NCBI RefSeq assembly: GCF_003597395.2
Contig: NC_133778.1
Coordinates: 14,441,034 to 14,505,033 of the forward strand
Origin: Chelonoidis abingdonii
Lineage: Eukaryota; Chordata; Testudines; Testudinidae
Reading direction: 5' to 3'
DNA: 64,000 nucleotides
Shown: piece after piece, positions 22,151 through 33,801 of the stretch
How the letters are laid out: each line of letters begins with the position of its first letter
Position numbering within the stretch: position 1 is the stretch's first letter
Translations under genes and position numbers: made by a program
Notes under the pieces: generated by a model
The model's database searches: none
Told to the model about the DNA's origin: nothing
The model's input: only the letters and a program-made list of their open reading frames with translations

Positions 22151-23335
22151 ATAATTTAACACAGACCAAATGTACGCTTTTAAGAGTCTGAATTTAGTGC
22201 TTAGAACCCAGGATTAGTTAAAAAATAATAATCCAAATATACAGGATAGAGGTAAAAATAACAGCATAGTAGCAGGTTTATTCAATTCAGAGTATTGAGT
22301 TAAGTCATATAAATATGCCACACTTCTTTAATTTATATAATAAATACAGTAAAATCATTTTGATTCATTTAATTATCTTGCTCTGGTTTCTAATATCCCA
22401 CAATATGTATAACACAGCCTGTTCTCAACCAGCAAGCCCAACATTATAAGACTGTCCTAAACTGATAAAGCCAACAACAACCAAATACACCAGAAAGGTT
22501 TTCAAGCCGTTCCACAGCTCAGGTACCCTATAGCTTGGACAAGGGGTCTATACAATTGCATGTGGTCTAAGAGTTAGTGGCAAAGGTGGGGATTTAGGTG
22601 ACATAGGCCATAATGTTCAGAAGTGGCTTCCGATTTGGGGTACCTGTCTTGAGAAAAGATGGGCCTGAGTTTCTGAAGTGCTGAGCATAGGGAATTGGGG
22701 GTGTTTAGCACCTCTGAAGACAAGACCCAGGTTAAGCACCCGGGCACTGAGGAACCCAAGAGCAGTGGCCATTTTTAGCCATAATGCCTTTCATCTGTGG
22801 AGACACTGGTTTAAATCTAGCTTGGGTCATGATTGAAAAGGACTTGAGTGATCTCACCCCAGCAGCCCAGTGAGTGTTTTTCCACCCCAGAAAAACCACT
22901 GCAGATCATTCCACAGACAGCTGGCAATCTCTGCTCAGAAGAAGCACACAACGCTCTGAGTCCACCTGCCAGGTGGGCTATGTTGGAGTGGGGCTACCAG
23001 GGTCAGCCTGCCAGGCAGGCTACCCTGGAGGCAGGGTTACCTTTTAGGGTCTCCAGCTCAAGGCCAGTCCATCAGGCAGACTGTCATAGACCCAGCTCCT
23101 CGGAACGCCAGAAAGCTTGGGAGCCCTATCTCCCAGGCTCCACAAGCTGACTGTGTCCCAGGCAGTTTGGGAGCCTTGAAAACATTTTGAGAAGGTCAAA
23201 GTAAAATGCCATTTTAATTTTTTCTCAATTAATTTTTGGAATTTCCATTCCTCAGGAACTTAGCGGCAGATCTTTGGAATGGCTTATTCTTTCACAACAC
23301 TTGATAAGGTCTCTCACCACTAGCAAACTCTGTTA
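22151..23335. other. Intergenic DNA, nothing firmly recognised
   Basis: AT-rich to 22.5 kb, then unique-looking. At 22970-23060 the words GCCAGGTGGGCTA and GCCAGGCAGGCTA form a short imperfect duplication. Confidence 0.4.
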
Positions 23336-23500
23336 GGCCAAGTCTACACTACAGAGATAGATCCACGCAAGGCAGCTTACATTGACCTGACTATGGAAGT
23401 GGGACTATGATGATCATGTTGGTCCCTTCTAGCCTGAAAGTCTATAAGTCTAAGTGTCTACACTAACCCACTGGCGGCACCGGTAATTGGATGCAGCGGT
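23336..23500. mobile_element. Harbinger-type MITE split by a CR1 tail
   Basis: The left end GGCCAAGTCTACACTACAG follows TTA (23333-23335). The right part resumes at GTGTCTACACTAACCC (23454). Between them is a CR1 3' tail. The outer right end is eroded and its position approximate. Confidence 0.55.
23396..23452 (+). mobile_element. Very short CR1 3' tail
   Basis: GATCATGTTGGTCCCTTCTA followed by GCCTGAAAGTCTATAAGTCT is the extreme 3' end of a CR1 LINE, about 57 bp. It is inserted in the Harbinger MITE. Confidence 0.7.
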
Positions 23501-24525
23501 GACTTAGTTTGTTTCAACTCTTCTTGCAGGTTTTCATCCGTAATCTGATGAATAAGCTGGCTGTGTAGGCAGGTAGTGTCATGGAATAAGAAAGATTCAT
23601 GTTAATTAAACACAAAGCTTTTGCTGAGCTCTGAAATGACACAGGGATACCCTTAACCACAAGGGATGGTTTTTCTAATGCTATTCATTTCTTTTCAGCT
23701 TTATTGAGTCTCTGGACTTCATCATGGAAAAGTCTGCCTGTTGTGTACTCCAGTAATTCTGTTCTCTCTCTTTTGGACAGAATGCAGAATCCTCTTTCCT
23801 TCTCTCACCCTCTACATCACACAATCAGAGTTGCAGCTGTGGTGCACTGTAAAGTGTTCTTTGCACCTTTTGGAGTAGATTAGTGCCTGCTCTTCCCTTC
23901 CAGAACCAATAGCAGGAGAATTTTGTCTTCAACCAGGCCTGCTATGAACTTTCAAGTTCAACTCCGTGGAGTCCAAGATTCACACACTTTTCATTTGGGC
24001 CTTATTCTCAGGAAACTGAAAACCTTCATCCCCCTAATCCCTTTGTTCTACTTTAGTTTCTTCCCTCCCCTCCCTCGCTATCCACAACTACACTATGCTT
24101 CACTGCTATTTTTTCATATACCATTTTAGCCTATGGCAGCTGCAATTCCATTTCCCACCCCTCCAAGAATAATGAGCTTATGAACCCTGAAACTTCATAA
24201 GGCTTTGCAGGATCTGATCCCACTCAGTTGAGAGTCTGTCATTTCTACCTGTGAACCCAGTGGCTGGAACTGCAGCATTAACAAGATTTAATTCCTCCTT
24301 CTTCCAAGCCAGTTTCCACCATTATCCTACTGAGGGCTCCCCAAAGTTGGGATAGGGTGAGAGGCCTAGAGTATAGCAGGAGTCAGAAAATATTTATATG
24401 AATAAGAAGAACAGCCACTGTTACAACAACAAGGATTAGAAAATGTCTGAGAATTCTGGGAGACACAAATCCTCATGCTTATGGATAGAATACCCATTTT
24501 GGTAATGTGCTTTACAAAAAATATT
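23501..24525. other. Intergenic DNA, nothing recognised
   Basis: Unique-looking sequence with no coding or repeat signature that I can support. Confidence 0.4.
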
Positions 24526-24529
24526 TCCC

Positions 24530-24662
24530 TGTAGACAGGTTCATCTACTGGCAGGTTTCTTGCTTCTTCACATGAGACAAGTGGTACTGGCCTCAGCTGA
24601 ATACAGGATATTGGACTAGATATACTGCTGGTTTGATCCAGTATGGGAATTCCTATATTCTT
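24530..24662 (+). mobile_element. CR1-like LINE 3' tail
   Basis: CTGAATACAGGATATTGGAC, TAGATATACTGCTGGTTTGA and TCCAGTATGGGAATTCCTAT form the 3' tail of a sauropsid CR1-like repeat. The complementary region of the same word set is at 52827-52992. Confidence 0.6.
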
Positions 24663-27057
24663 CTGCCTAGGGTTCAATTCAGTCTGATGGCATTCAGTAC
24701 AGAACTCTAACAAGTAGTGTTTCCATGTCAGCTGCTTTGGAGAAATCCATAGGAGTTAAGAGACTAAATACCTTTAAGGATCTGACCCTCAGTCTCCAAA
24801 ACTATCAATTTATAAGCCTTGCACTGAGCTCCTGAGCAAGGGAAGGGAAGGAGGACCTGAGCTGAAGTTAATCCCTTGTTCACTGCCACTAAACTTTGTC
24901 ACACGGCAATTCATTTTTAGCCCCTGCTGAAGCAAAAAGAACCTGTGAAGAATTCTTTATGCTTTGTTTTTAACTGCTGGAGGTTTTCCATTTCTTAAAA
25001 TTGGAAGTGGCAGTCTGTATCACTGCTCGATATTAAGAGATATAGTCAACTCACCCACATACGTGGGGTTTTTTGGTGGGCGTATCACAACTGAAAACTG
25101 TTAGCAGATGAATTATTAAGAGTACTGTACCTTCAAATGCCAAGAATGTCTTAATTACCACCACCACCACCACCCATACCAGATTTCATTAGCTTACTCT
25201 CTTCTCCTGAACCAGTCCTACGTAAATACTGATGAAAGACTTGTTGTTTGCTCAGTTGGTTCCCCACCCCCACCAGCAATACCTTTGCACTCTAGTTTGT
25301 AAAACAGAGATAAATAACTAACCATACCAAAGCTGAATTAATCCCCAGAGCTCCCTGAATCAAACATGTGTATTTTGAATATTGTAATCAACTATTAGTA
25401 TATGAACCTTCCCTGGCACCTACACATCCCAAAAGAATTACCAGAAGACACACTTCCATGTTATTCCAGAACTGAGTGGAATGCAGCACTGCAGTATCCT
25501 ATGCATCACTCAGTTATTCAAGAGGAGTCAGCACCAAGAAGTCCATCCAGGACAGGTTCTTGACACTCCTGTGGTGGGAGCCATTTTAAGTGCTGGACGC
25601 CCATGCACTGCTCCTCCAAGAGTCCAATGGCCTTGTCTAGGCAGACTCCACTCCTGAGGAGGGGGGATTGCTCCTTGGAGGCCTAATCTGTCATTTTGTG
25701 GCTCCCAGTAAGGGGGTGTAGGAATTAGACGCTGAAAGTTGGACGCTGAAAGTTGGACGCTGAATATCTTCATTTTTCAAGGGGCAGGGAATAGATGTGA
25801 CTTTCTGGATCTGAACCTGCTTTGATTGTTCTGATTCTAGGCCAGATCAGAAAGCCTTCAAGGGCCTATTTTCTACTCTGGTTCAGAGAAGACCAAAATC
25901 TTACTGGAACAGCTGATAGCCAAAGATTCCCACGATCAGCTGAGCAATCAAGATAGCCATCATTTGGCACCCATATCTCAAAGTAACTTTGAATACCAAC
26001 CTTAGACCGACTTCACTTTCAAACCAAACACTGGCCTCATTTTTAGCCCAGATATGGCTCACACACTGCCTCCTTTGTCCATTTCTAATAGACATCTTTA
26101 TGACTACATAGCCCAGGAATTTCATCAGGTTCTTAGGCATGAATTTTCAAAGCAGCACTGGAACTACAAGCTTGCACAATAACAGATATAAAGCACAGTC
26201 ACAAATCTCAGCATCGTGAAACAGCAGACGATCTAACAAGAGGGAAACAAGAATTATTCCTCTCTTTGGGAAGAATTTTGTACTGTGAGCAAGCATTTCC
26301 TCATCTTATTTCTCTCCTTCTCTATTCAGAAGGAAGGGGATTGTGCATGTTGTCCATCCTGTATATAGCAGATAGAGGACACATCCACATAACATGAGCC
26401 CTCCACTTTGGCCTTCTCAAACACGCCAAGTAACAAGGGTCAAAGGACCATTCACTAAAGAAAGTGAAAGTGAACTTGGATGAAACACAGTAATTGCCCA
26501 GTGGCGAGATGTAAGGCAGAGAATGTAGCAAGGAAATCGCTCCAATGGATTTGAATAGCACAGCTAGTTAACAGAATTTCCTCACTTTCCAATGGCTCAG
26601 ATTTCAGAAGGAAGATCTACACAATTCAAAAAAAGATTTAAAAAATGCTAAAGAAACATCCACTGTCCCCCACCCCGAAAAATAAAAAAAATAAAAAACA
26701 ACCCACGAAAAAGGACAGCAAGAAACCCTTTCACACAGAGACCTTTGTTCCGGGCAGTGATCCATCAACAGGTGTCACTCCCTGGAGAAGAAAGCATGGC
26801 AGGGTATCCTGGCACTGGCAGCATGGCATGCATCTGAATGACAGGCAGATGTGCTGGATCCGGGCCAGGAAGGGATGAGCAATCTCTTTGAAAATATCAG
26901 TAGTACAACTTCAGTTTTAATAAAGGGGAGGAGGTAACACTGAGTGTTATTTATATAAGTAAGAGACAATCTTCCCTGTTAGCAAGGGTAGGTTACAGGT
27001 CCACGCCCAGCCACGCATGCCTGTAGCACTCTTGGAGCATATTCATGTCAATGCTGA
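24663..27057. other. Intergenic DNA with minor simple repeats
   Basis: No gene is supported. A (CCA)n run lies at about 25159-25174. A 15-bp tandem (GACGCTGAAAGTTGG, about 2.5 units) lies at about 25728-25765. Confidence 0.45.
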
Positions 27058-27186
27058 TTAAAACCCTGATCCTGCTTACACCTGTGCTTAACTATATGCA
27101 CAAAAGTAGCCCACTGAAGTCAATAGGACTATACACATGTTTCAAGTTCAGCATTTCCTTAAGTCTCTGCAGGATCAGGGCCTAGT
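27058..27186. repeat. Ancient palindromic repeat
   Basis: AAACCCTGATCCTGC at the left is mirrored by GCAGGATCAGGGCC at the right, with CACTGAAGTCAATAGGACTA at the centre. It is a known-looking amniote palindromic repeat. Confidence 0.55.
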
Positions 27187-27304
27187 TTAAATTCTTTGTT
27201 TTGGGGTTGATTCCATTTGTCAATAAAGTGAATCCTTATCATGCAAAAAAGCAAGGGTCAAAGCCTGACTAGTCATTGCCATTTGGTAGTGCTGTGGAGG
27301 CACT

Positions 27305-27500
27305 GCGGAAAAACCTAAATATGGCCCTGATCCTGCAAACAGTTACACATGCATTTAACTTTACACATGAGTTACACACACGTTTAAAACTTCACACACA
27401 CAAAGTAGCCCCATTGATATCAATGGAACAAATCAATTGCTGGCACTGCTTGTGTTTGCCAAGTTCAGTGCAAGGTACTGGGTTGATTTTTGCAGGTGCT
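27305..27500. repeat. Second copy of the palindromic repeat
   Basis: GGCCCTGATCCTGCAAACA opens this copy, and CCCCATTGATATCAATGGAA is the centre. The right half is diverged. Confidence 0.5.
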
Positions 27501-28378
27501 GCGTGACCGCATCTCTCTTTGACTATAAAAGATGCTGCAAGAGCTGTGCATCTCTAGAAAAAAAAAACCCCACTTATTTAGATGCTGTCAACAAGCTTCC
27601 TGTTCGTCTCTTGGCCCACCCTGTTAGTCATGGGCATACATAGTGTTGGAACCTGCTGGGAGAGTGAATTGATTCCAGCTGACTCCCAGTAGCAGGTGTG
27701 GCTTGTTATCTCCACCCAAGGTGGAAATGGCTCTATAGGCAGAGTCATCTAGGACAGAACTGTCCTACAGGAGGATTTCTAAGAATACCAAGACTATAGA
27801 GACAGCCTGGGATGGAATTGATGCCATACATGTCTTTATTATTAAGCCAAACTACAGCCAGTGCGGAAGTTTGACCCTCCACAGTGGGACCGGACTTTGT
27901 TTGGAGTGGGCTGAGAAATCAAAGGTGCCTAATTTCAGGCTCCCAAGTTTGAAAATGTTGGTCTTGGTATTCATGAAATATACCAGTTTCCATGTGATGT
28001 CCTTGGAAGAGGTCAACTATGCCCAGGGACAACCAAACAAGTGGCAGGGACAGAAGTAGGGTTACAGAGTCAAAACAAGGGATCCAAAGGGAGTCACTGG
28101 GCAAAAAACCCCAGACAATGCCCACAGCAAGAAATCAAGGGGGGACAGAATATACGTGAAATGTACCAGCCTATTTAAATGCTGAGCCTGGAAACATGAA
28201 GCCCACCAAACAACCAAGGCCCACTGTGACAGAATATACCCATGTTCACACCTATACACTATTGTAATAATTTTTGTACACAGTATGCCTTATGAAGTAT
28301 CATACGAAAACTTATAATTTGCTGGTCATTATTATCCTGGTAAAACAGGTGTGGCAACATCGTATGTAAAGTTATAAG

Positions 28379-28490
28379 TAGGGCTTTGGAGGTCTGCTCC
28401 ATCTCTGCTCCAGCTCCAGGCAAAAACCTGCAGCTGCACTGCTCTGGAGCTGCTCCACGCTCCATCTCTGCGTTCCACTCCAAAGCCCTG
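28379..28490. mobile_element. hAT-type MITE inside the LTR
   Basis: A perfect 8-bp duplication, GTTATAAG (28371-28378 and 28491-28498), flanks ends TAGGGCTTTGGAGG and CTCCAAAGCCCTG. The interior is dominated by CTGCTCCA words. Confidence 0.9.
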
Positions 28491-28926
28491 GTTATAAGAT
28501 TCCACTTCATGATGTTACTAACACATGTCCCAAACTGAGGTTGGCAAACATGTCTGTCTTAAACAAAGGAATGGGTGCTCTTCTAAATTTGCATTTAGAC
28601 CGTAAATAGAGTCATCAAGCAGAAAGAGAAACAAAGGAACCTCAAAAAGGTGAGAAAAAAGCAGCAAGGAACATCCTTCCACATACACTTTTTGTGTAGT
28701 GGTACCCAGCTGGAAATGTTTTTCATGTGGGGAGTTGAAATTATACAAAGGAGGCACAACCACCGCTGCTCTCTGCCCATGGATTCACTGCAACTGAAGG
28801 GATAAAAGAAGCAGCTGTTGGACTGAGAGAGGGGTCCTGACTTAAAGAGTTTGGTTAGTAAGACTGCAGAAAGCATGTGGTGAGAAAACTTTGCTTTGAA
28901 TTTAACAGTTTGTTGTCAGGCACCAG

Positions 28927-29048
28927 TAGAGTTGCCATTTTTGGTTGGACATATTCCTGAAGGTTTCATCACATGACACAATCTTTAATTAAAGATGAAT
29001 CTTAATTCCTAGAGACTCCATGACAATCCTAGAGGATTGGCAACCCTA
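28927..29048. mobile_element. hAT-type MITE, GTTGCC-ended family, inside the LTR
   Basis: TAGAGTTGCCATTTTTGG at the left is inverted as GAGGATTGGCAACCCTA at the right. The ends match 789-989. Target duplications are not clean. Confidence 0.6.
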
Positions 29049-29465
29049 GGCCAGTATGTTTAATCGTTATTTTTCTTGTAACCATCCCTGACCTTTATGC
29101 CTCATTACTTGTACTCACTTGAAATCTCTCTCTTTGTAGTTAATAAACTTGTTTTATTGTTTTATCTAATCCAGTGTATTTAAATGGAAGTGTCTGGGAA
29201 ACTCCATTTGAGGTGGCAAGTGGTATGCATATTATTTCTATTAAAGAAATAACAGACTTTATCTAACTTGCATTGTCCAGGAGAGGGCTGGGCTGTACAG
29301 GACATACATTTCTGGGGAAAAGTCTGAGACTGGTGGGGGTGTTGGGGTCACCCTGCAGTATAACTAAGGCTGATAAGAGCCAGACTATAACCCAAGCATG
29401 GCTGGCAGGTTTCAGTTACACATGGACACTCTGGGTATGGTTTGCATGCTGGAAGGCTGTTTATA

Positions 29466-29640
29466 CCTCATAGAACTGGAAGGGATCCCAAAAGGTCATC
29501 AAGTCCAACCCCCTGCCTTTACTAGGCAGGACTAAGTACTGATTTTGCCCCAGATCCCTAAGGAGCTCCCTCAAGGATTGACTGCACAATCCTGGGTTTA
29601 GCAGGCCAATGCTCAAACTACTCAGCTATCCTTCCCCCTT
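29466..29640 (-). mobile_element. CR1 LINE 3' end, minus strand
   Basis: CATAGAACTGGAAGGGATCC, GGTCATCAAGTCCAACCCCC and TGCCTTTACTAGGCAGGAC are the reverse complement of a CR1 3' end. Confidence 0.75.
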
Positions 29641-30369
29641 TTGTAAGTGCCCAGGTGGGAACTCCTTCAGCAAGGCATTGTAAGACACTCCAACAAGATT
29701 GCAGGGCAGGGCTGATACAGCATTTTATTAGTCTGGCTTGTACCCTGTTATGTCACACCCACTCCATTGGACAAGGGAGGAGCCATAGGACCCATACTAA
29801 TGTCCCCGATAAGGTGCGTAGCCATGCAGCAATCTTGTGCATACAGAGCAGTCAGAGAAATTGTCACACATCTTCTCTGTGCAGCCCCAGCAGGGACGTG
29901 GGGTGTCCCTTTATGAACTTGCTCTGCTCACACCCTGCTCCTGGAATGGGGCATGTGCAGCTGGCTCCTCCTGGAGGGGATGTGGAAGGAGTTCCCACCT
30001 TGAGGAGGAACATGCCTGGCCTGGCCAGGACAAGCAGCAGCAGTTCTGGGATACCCCTTGCACAGGAGCTTGGGTGAGGGGCTGGACCAGGTCTGTGGTT
30101 CTGGCCCAGGGCAGCAGCGGCTCTGGAGTTGCATCCTGAAAACCAGAGCACCAACCCCCCAGGGCCCCAGCCTGGCAATTAGCGTTCAGGGGCACAGCAG
30201 CTTCCGCTTCTGAGAGGCAGTGGGGAAGGAAGCTATGGCCCAGGCCCCTTCCTGGGAATGCCTGGAGGCGGTCTGAAACCCCTGGCCTGGCTCCTAAGAC
30301 TGCTGCTGCAGAGCAAATCACCTCCCTCTGGCACCCCAAAAATGGCAGGGACAGAGACTAGTATGTGAT

Positions 30370-31600
30370 ACTACACCCCTTTCTTCCCCATACACAACTT
30401 CCCCCGCAAACCCCTCACCTCTACCACTCCTTTACACCCCTCATCTCCCTCACAACCCCCCGTACACCCCTCACATCCCCCACCCCAGTTTACCCCTCAT
30501 TCCCCTCACAATCCCCCTCCATACCCCTCACCTTCCCATACCCCCATCCCAATATCCCCCTCACAATCCCCCTGCATATCCCCCACATTCCCCACCCTAG
30601 TACATCCCTCATCCCCTTCACAGCCCCCCTGTACACCCCTCACATCCCCCACCCCAATTTACCCCTCATCCCCCACACAATCCTCCTGCATACCCCTCAC
30701 CTTCCCATACCCACATCCCAATACATCCCTCATCCCCCTCACAATCCCCCTGCATATCCCTCACATTCCCCACCCCAGTACACCCCTCATCTCCCTCACA
30801 ACCCCCCTGTACACCCCTCACATCCCCCATCCCAATTTACCCTATCCCCACAATCCCTGAAATCCTTCACCTGCCCCTTACCCCATCCAGTAACCCCTCA
30901 TCCCCTCACAATCCGGCATATCCTTCACATCCCAGCCCGTACACCCACCTCATCTCCCTCTAAAGCCCCTGTTCACCCTCACATTCCCCTCCCCGAGTTT
31001 ATCCCTCATATCCCCAATAAAGCCCCTGCATACCCTCACATTTCCCCACCCAACTACACCCCAGCCTTTCACCGCCCCCGTACCCCTCACATTCCCCACC
31101 AGTTTATCCTCCTTCCCACAAACCCCTGCCATTCCCTCACATTCCCACCCAGTACACCCTCACCTCCCTCAAACACCCCCGCTGTACATCCCATCACATC
31201 CCCACTCCAGTTTATCCCTCCTTCCTATAACCCCCTGCATACCCTCACATTCCCCACCCAGTACACCCCTTCCCTCCCTCAACCCCCCTGTACACCCATC
31301 ACATCCCCCACCCCAGTTTAATCCCATCATTCCCCACATAACCCCCCTGCCCATGACCCCTCACAGTGTTCGCCCACTCTCAATACACCCCATCCCCCTC
31401 ACGATGCCTCCCCTGGGGTACACCCCTCACCATCCCCCTAGTCAATTCCAGATTGTATACCCCTCAGTTCCCCACACTTAGCCCTCCTTCCATCCCCTTC
31501 ACCTTCCGCACCACAGTATTCCTCTGTTTCGCCCTCACAACCCCCATCCAGACCCTCAACCTCCCCTACACACAGTTTTTACCTCTCATCCTTCCTCAGA
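30370..31600. repeat. C-rich satellite with trimeric higher-order structure
   Basis: About 1.2 kb of CCCCTCACA/TCCCCCACCCCAGT words. The longer word TACACCCCTCACATCCCCCA recurs at 30463, 30632 and 30810, a spacing of 169-178 bp. Within each period are three related subunits of about 56-60 bp (ends GTACAC, GCATAC and GCATAT). The array decays to the right of about 30.85 kb. The complement has dense GGGG runs. The 318-codon frame across it is a by-product of low complexity. Confidence 0.88.
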
Positions 31601-31974
31601 GAATCCTTTACTAGGGCCCAGCAGACATATAAAAGGTGTAAATGCCCTAAGCACTAATGCTTTGTAATATACAAGAAGCAGAGAAACTGGCCTTAAGGGC
31701 AGTCCTGGCGTGTAATCTCTCTCTGCAAGAGTCCTCTGGGCTGCGTCTTGCGCCTTTGCAGCTATGCCTACGGGTGGCTCCTAGCAGCATTAGCGTGTTG
31801 TCTGTGGCCCAGCTCTCAGGCCACCTGCTATCTGGGCTTCCAGGGCTGTTGCCTTTGGCTTGTTGCTCTCCTGCTCACACATTGACCCCACTCCCAGTTC
31901 CACTCTCGCATTACTTCCCTTATCTGTGCTGGAGAAACACAGAGTCCTCCACTTTGCTGGATGTTGCACTAGGC

Positions 31975-32280
31975 CAGGAATAGGCAACCTATGGCACAGG
32001 TACCAAAGGCGGCACGCGAGTCTGATTTTCAGTTGCACTCTTACTGCCTGGGTCCCAGCGCCACCAGTCCAAGGGGTCTCTGCATTTTATTTAATTTATA
32101 ATTGAGCTTCTTAAATGTTTTAAAAACCTTATTTACTTTACATACAACAATAGTTTAGTTATATATTATAGACTTATAGAAAGAGACCTTCTAAAAATGT
32201 TAAAATGTATTACTGGCACGCGAAACCTTAAATCAGAGTGAATAAATGGCACACCACTTCTAAAAGATTCCTGACCCCTG
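31975..32280. mobile_element. hAT-type MITE
   Basis: A perfect 8-bp duplication, CACTAGGC (31967-31974 and 32281-32288), flanks CAGGAATAGGCAACC and TTCCTGACCCCTG. The words GGCACGCG and GGCACACC near the two ends are typical of the GGCAACC-type hAT family, also seen at 37032. Confidence 0.88.
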
Positions 32281-32344
32281 CACTAGGCGCTAACACCGTG
32301 CCCAGTAAGAAACCAGTATGATCATTAGCAATAAAGCACAAATA

Positions 32345-32553
32345 TTTAACAGGAAGGTGGTTAAATTAACCATTTGAACAATGTAAATTGTGTGGATTCT
32401 CTACCACTGCCAATCTTTAAATCACAATTGGATGTCGGTTTGAAAGACATGCTCTAGTTTAAACAGTGAAGTCCCATGAACTGTGTTATGCAGGAGATCA
32501 GAGCAGATGATCACAATGGTCCCTTCTGGCCTTGGAATCTATGAATCTATGCA
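32345..32553 (+). mobile_element. CR1 LINE 3' end
   Basis: GGTGGTTAAATTAACCATTT, TGGATTCTCTACCACTGCCA, ATGATCACAATGGTCCCTTC and a terminal TCTATGAATCTATG repeat give a clear CR1 3' end in + orientation. Confidence 0.85.
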
Positions 32554-32654
32554 TTACTACCTAGAGAAAGCACAGCATGCCGAGCAGCAATACAAGCTTC
32601 TCCAAACAGTCTCACCAAGATACATAACCTGGAGGAACCAGTATCTGAAACCAC

Positions 32655-33280
32655 AGACCACAACACATATTTATTTATTTTTCATCCTTCAAGATGGTTT
32701 CATATGAGAGAAAGTGAATCCACAATACAAAATTTAAAAACCAGCCCCTTGGTTTTCCTCCTCCCCTTTTTTTTACCCATTTAGGAGATGACAAAAAAAT
32801 GAAATAAAATCAGGAAGCATGGCTGCCCAAACTCCTGCATGGCAGTGGACAGGCCCCATGGAACGTTGAGATGGCAGAAGGACTTCAGACAGAGAGAAGT
32901 GGCTTACAGAGACTTCTCCCATCCCGACAGTTTCTCTGGATATACACACAGAACATGATGTGATACACAATTGATTTTTTTATCTTTAATCCTTGCGGTG
33001 GGGTCTGGATCCCAATCTGGCCTGGTAGCAACATGCCCATCCTGGCCCAGGTGTGCAAGGTCACTTCTCTTTTTTATCCATTTCCATCTTTGTAGTTCCA
33101 GGGTTCCTCCTTTGGCGTGGAATTCTCCTCCTAGCTGAACATTTCAGTTACTTCTCCCTTAGCCACGAGGAGGGGGAACCCAATGCAGGCAGGGACCAGG
33201 TACAGCAAGGCTGGCTGGGCATGTTTGAAGATGTGCATGATGAAGATGGTCAGGCCCAGTCCAAAGATGAATTTATTAGG
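32655..33280 (-). pseudogene. HM13: HM13 (signal peptide peptidase) 3'-end retrocopy
   Basis: The minus strand from 33274 reads FIFGLGLTIFIMHIFKHAQP, ALLYLVPACIGFPLLVAKGE and VTEMFS. This is the last transmembrane region and PAL-motif end (here QPALLYLVPA) of the ER intramembrane aspartic protease HM13. Two residues are missing at LVA-KGE. A Tyr codon is TAG. One frameshift follows, after which the frame GTTKMEMDKKEK ends in a stop at 33063-33061, matching the family's KKEK C-terminus. The 3' UTR continues to AATAAATAAA (complement at about 32670-32680). No intron interrupts the coding end or the UTR. It is 5'-truncated and lacks the catalytic Asp regions. I see no poly-A tail, so retroposition is inferred. 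Confidence 0.85.
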
Positions 33281-33502
33281 GAATAGGGACCACAGTCACA
33301 AATGACAAACTAAGCAAACTGACTTCTATTGCTGCACGGGATGGAAAGCACAGGTTATCCTGAATGCTCCCTATAGCACAGTGACATCTAGAGGCTCAAC
33401 TGGAAATCTGCAGGTAAATATTGCTACAACTGCCAGAGGCATTCATTTTCCACCCCCAATGGTTCAGTCATACGAACACAGGACTGGAAGGCACCTCCTA
33501 AG

Positions 33503-33793
33503 CAGGGCCAGCGCTTCCATTTAGGCGACCTAGGCGGTTGCCTAGGGTGCCAGGATTTGTGGGGAGCGGCATTTTGCCGCCCTTGGCAGCAATTCGGCGG
33601 CGGGGGGTTCTTCCGCACTCTGGGTTGTCGTCGGCAATTCTTCGGCAGGTCCTTCACTCGCTCCGGGACCCGCCGCCAAAGTGCCCCGAAGACCAGAGGC
33701 GCGGAAGGACCCCCCGCCGATGAATTGCCGCCAACAACCGGGAGCGCAGAAGGACCCCTGCCTAGGGCGTCAAAAACCCTGGCGCCGCTCCTG
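33503..33793. mobile_element. hAT-type MITE
   Basis: A perfect 8-bp duplication, CTCCTAAG (33495-33502 and 33794-33801), flanks CAGGGCCAGCGCTTCCATTT and CTGGCGCCGCTCCTG. The interior has GGCGGC/GCCGCC arms. It shares its left end with the right end of 1770-2083. Confidence 0.92.
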
Positions 33794-33801
33794 CTCCTAA
33801 G

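Larger units (their letters stand above)
28225..29462 (+). mobile_element. LTR with nested MITEs
   Basis: Begins TGTGACAGAATATACCC, continues with AT-rich U3-like sequence, and has AATAAA at 29142-29147 in TTTGTAGTTAATAAACTTG, similar to the LTR at 9832. It ends near a CR1 fragment at 29466. hAT MITEs lie inside at 28379-28490 and 28927-29048. No retroviral gene is attached. The right boundary is uncertain. Confidence 0.6.

Noticed and set aside
30365..31321. 318-codon open frame on +
   Set aside because: It runs along the C-rich satellite. The predicted protein is Pro/His/Thr/Ser repeats produced by the repeat units, with no domain, start context or splice support.
33053..33286. 77-codon open frame on +
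   Set aside because: It is the antisense shadow of the HM13 retrocopy. The real similarity is on the minus strand.
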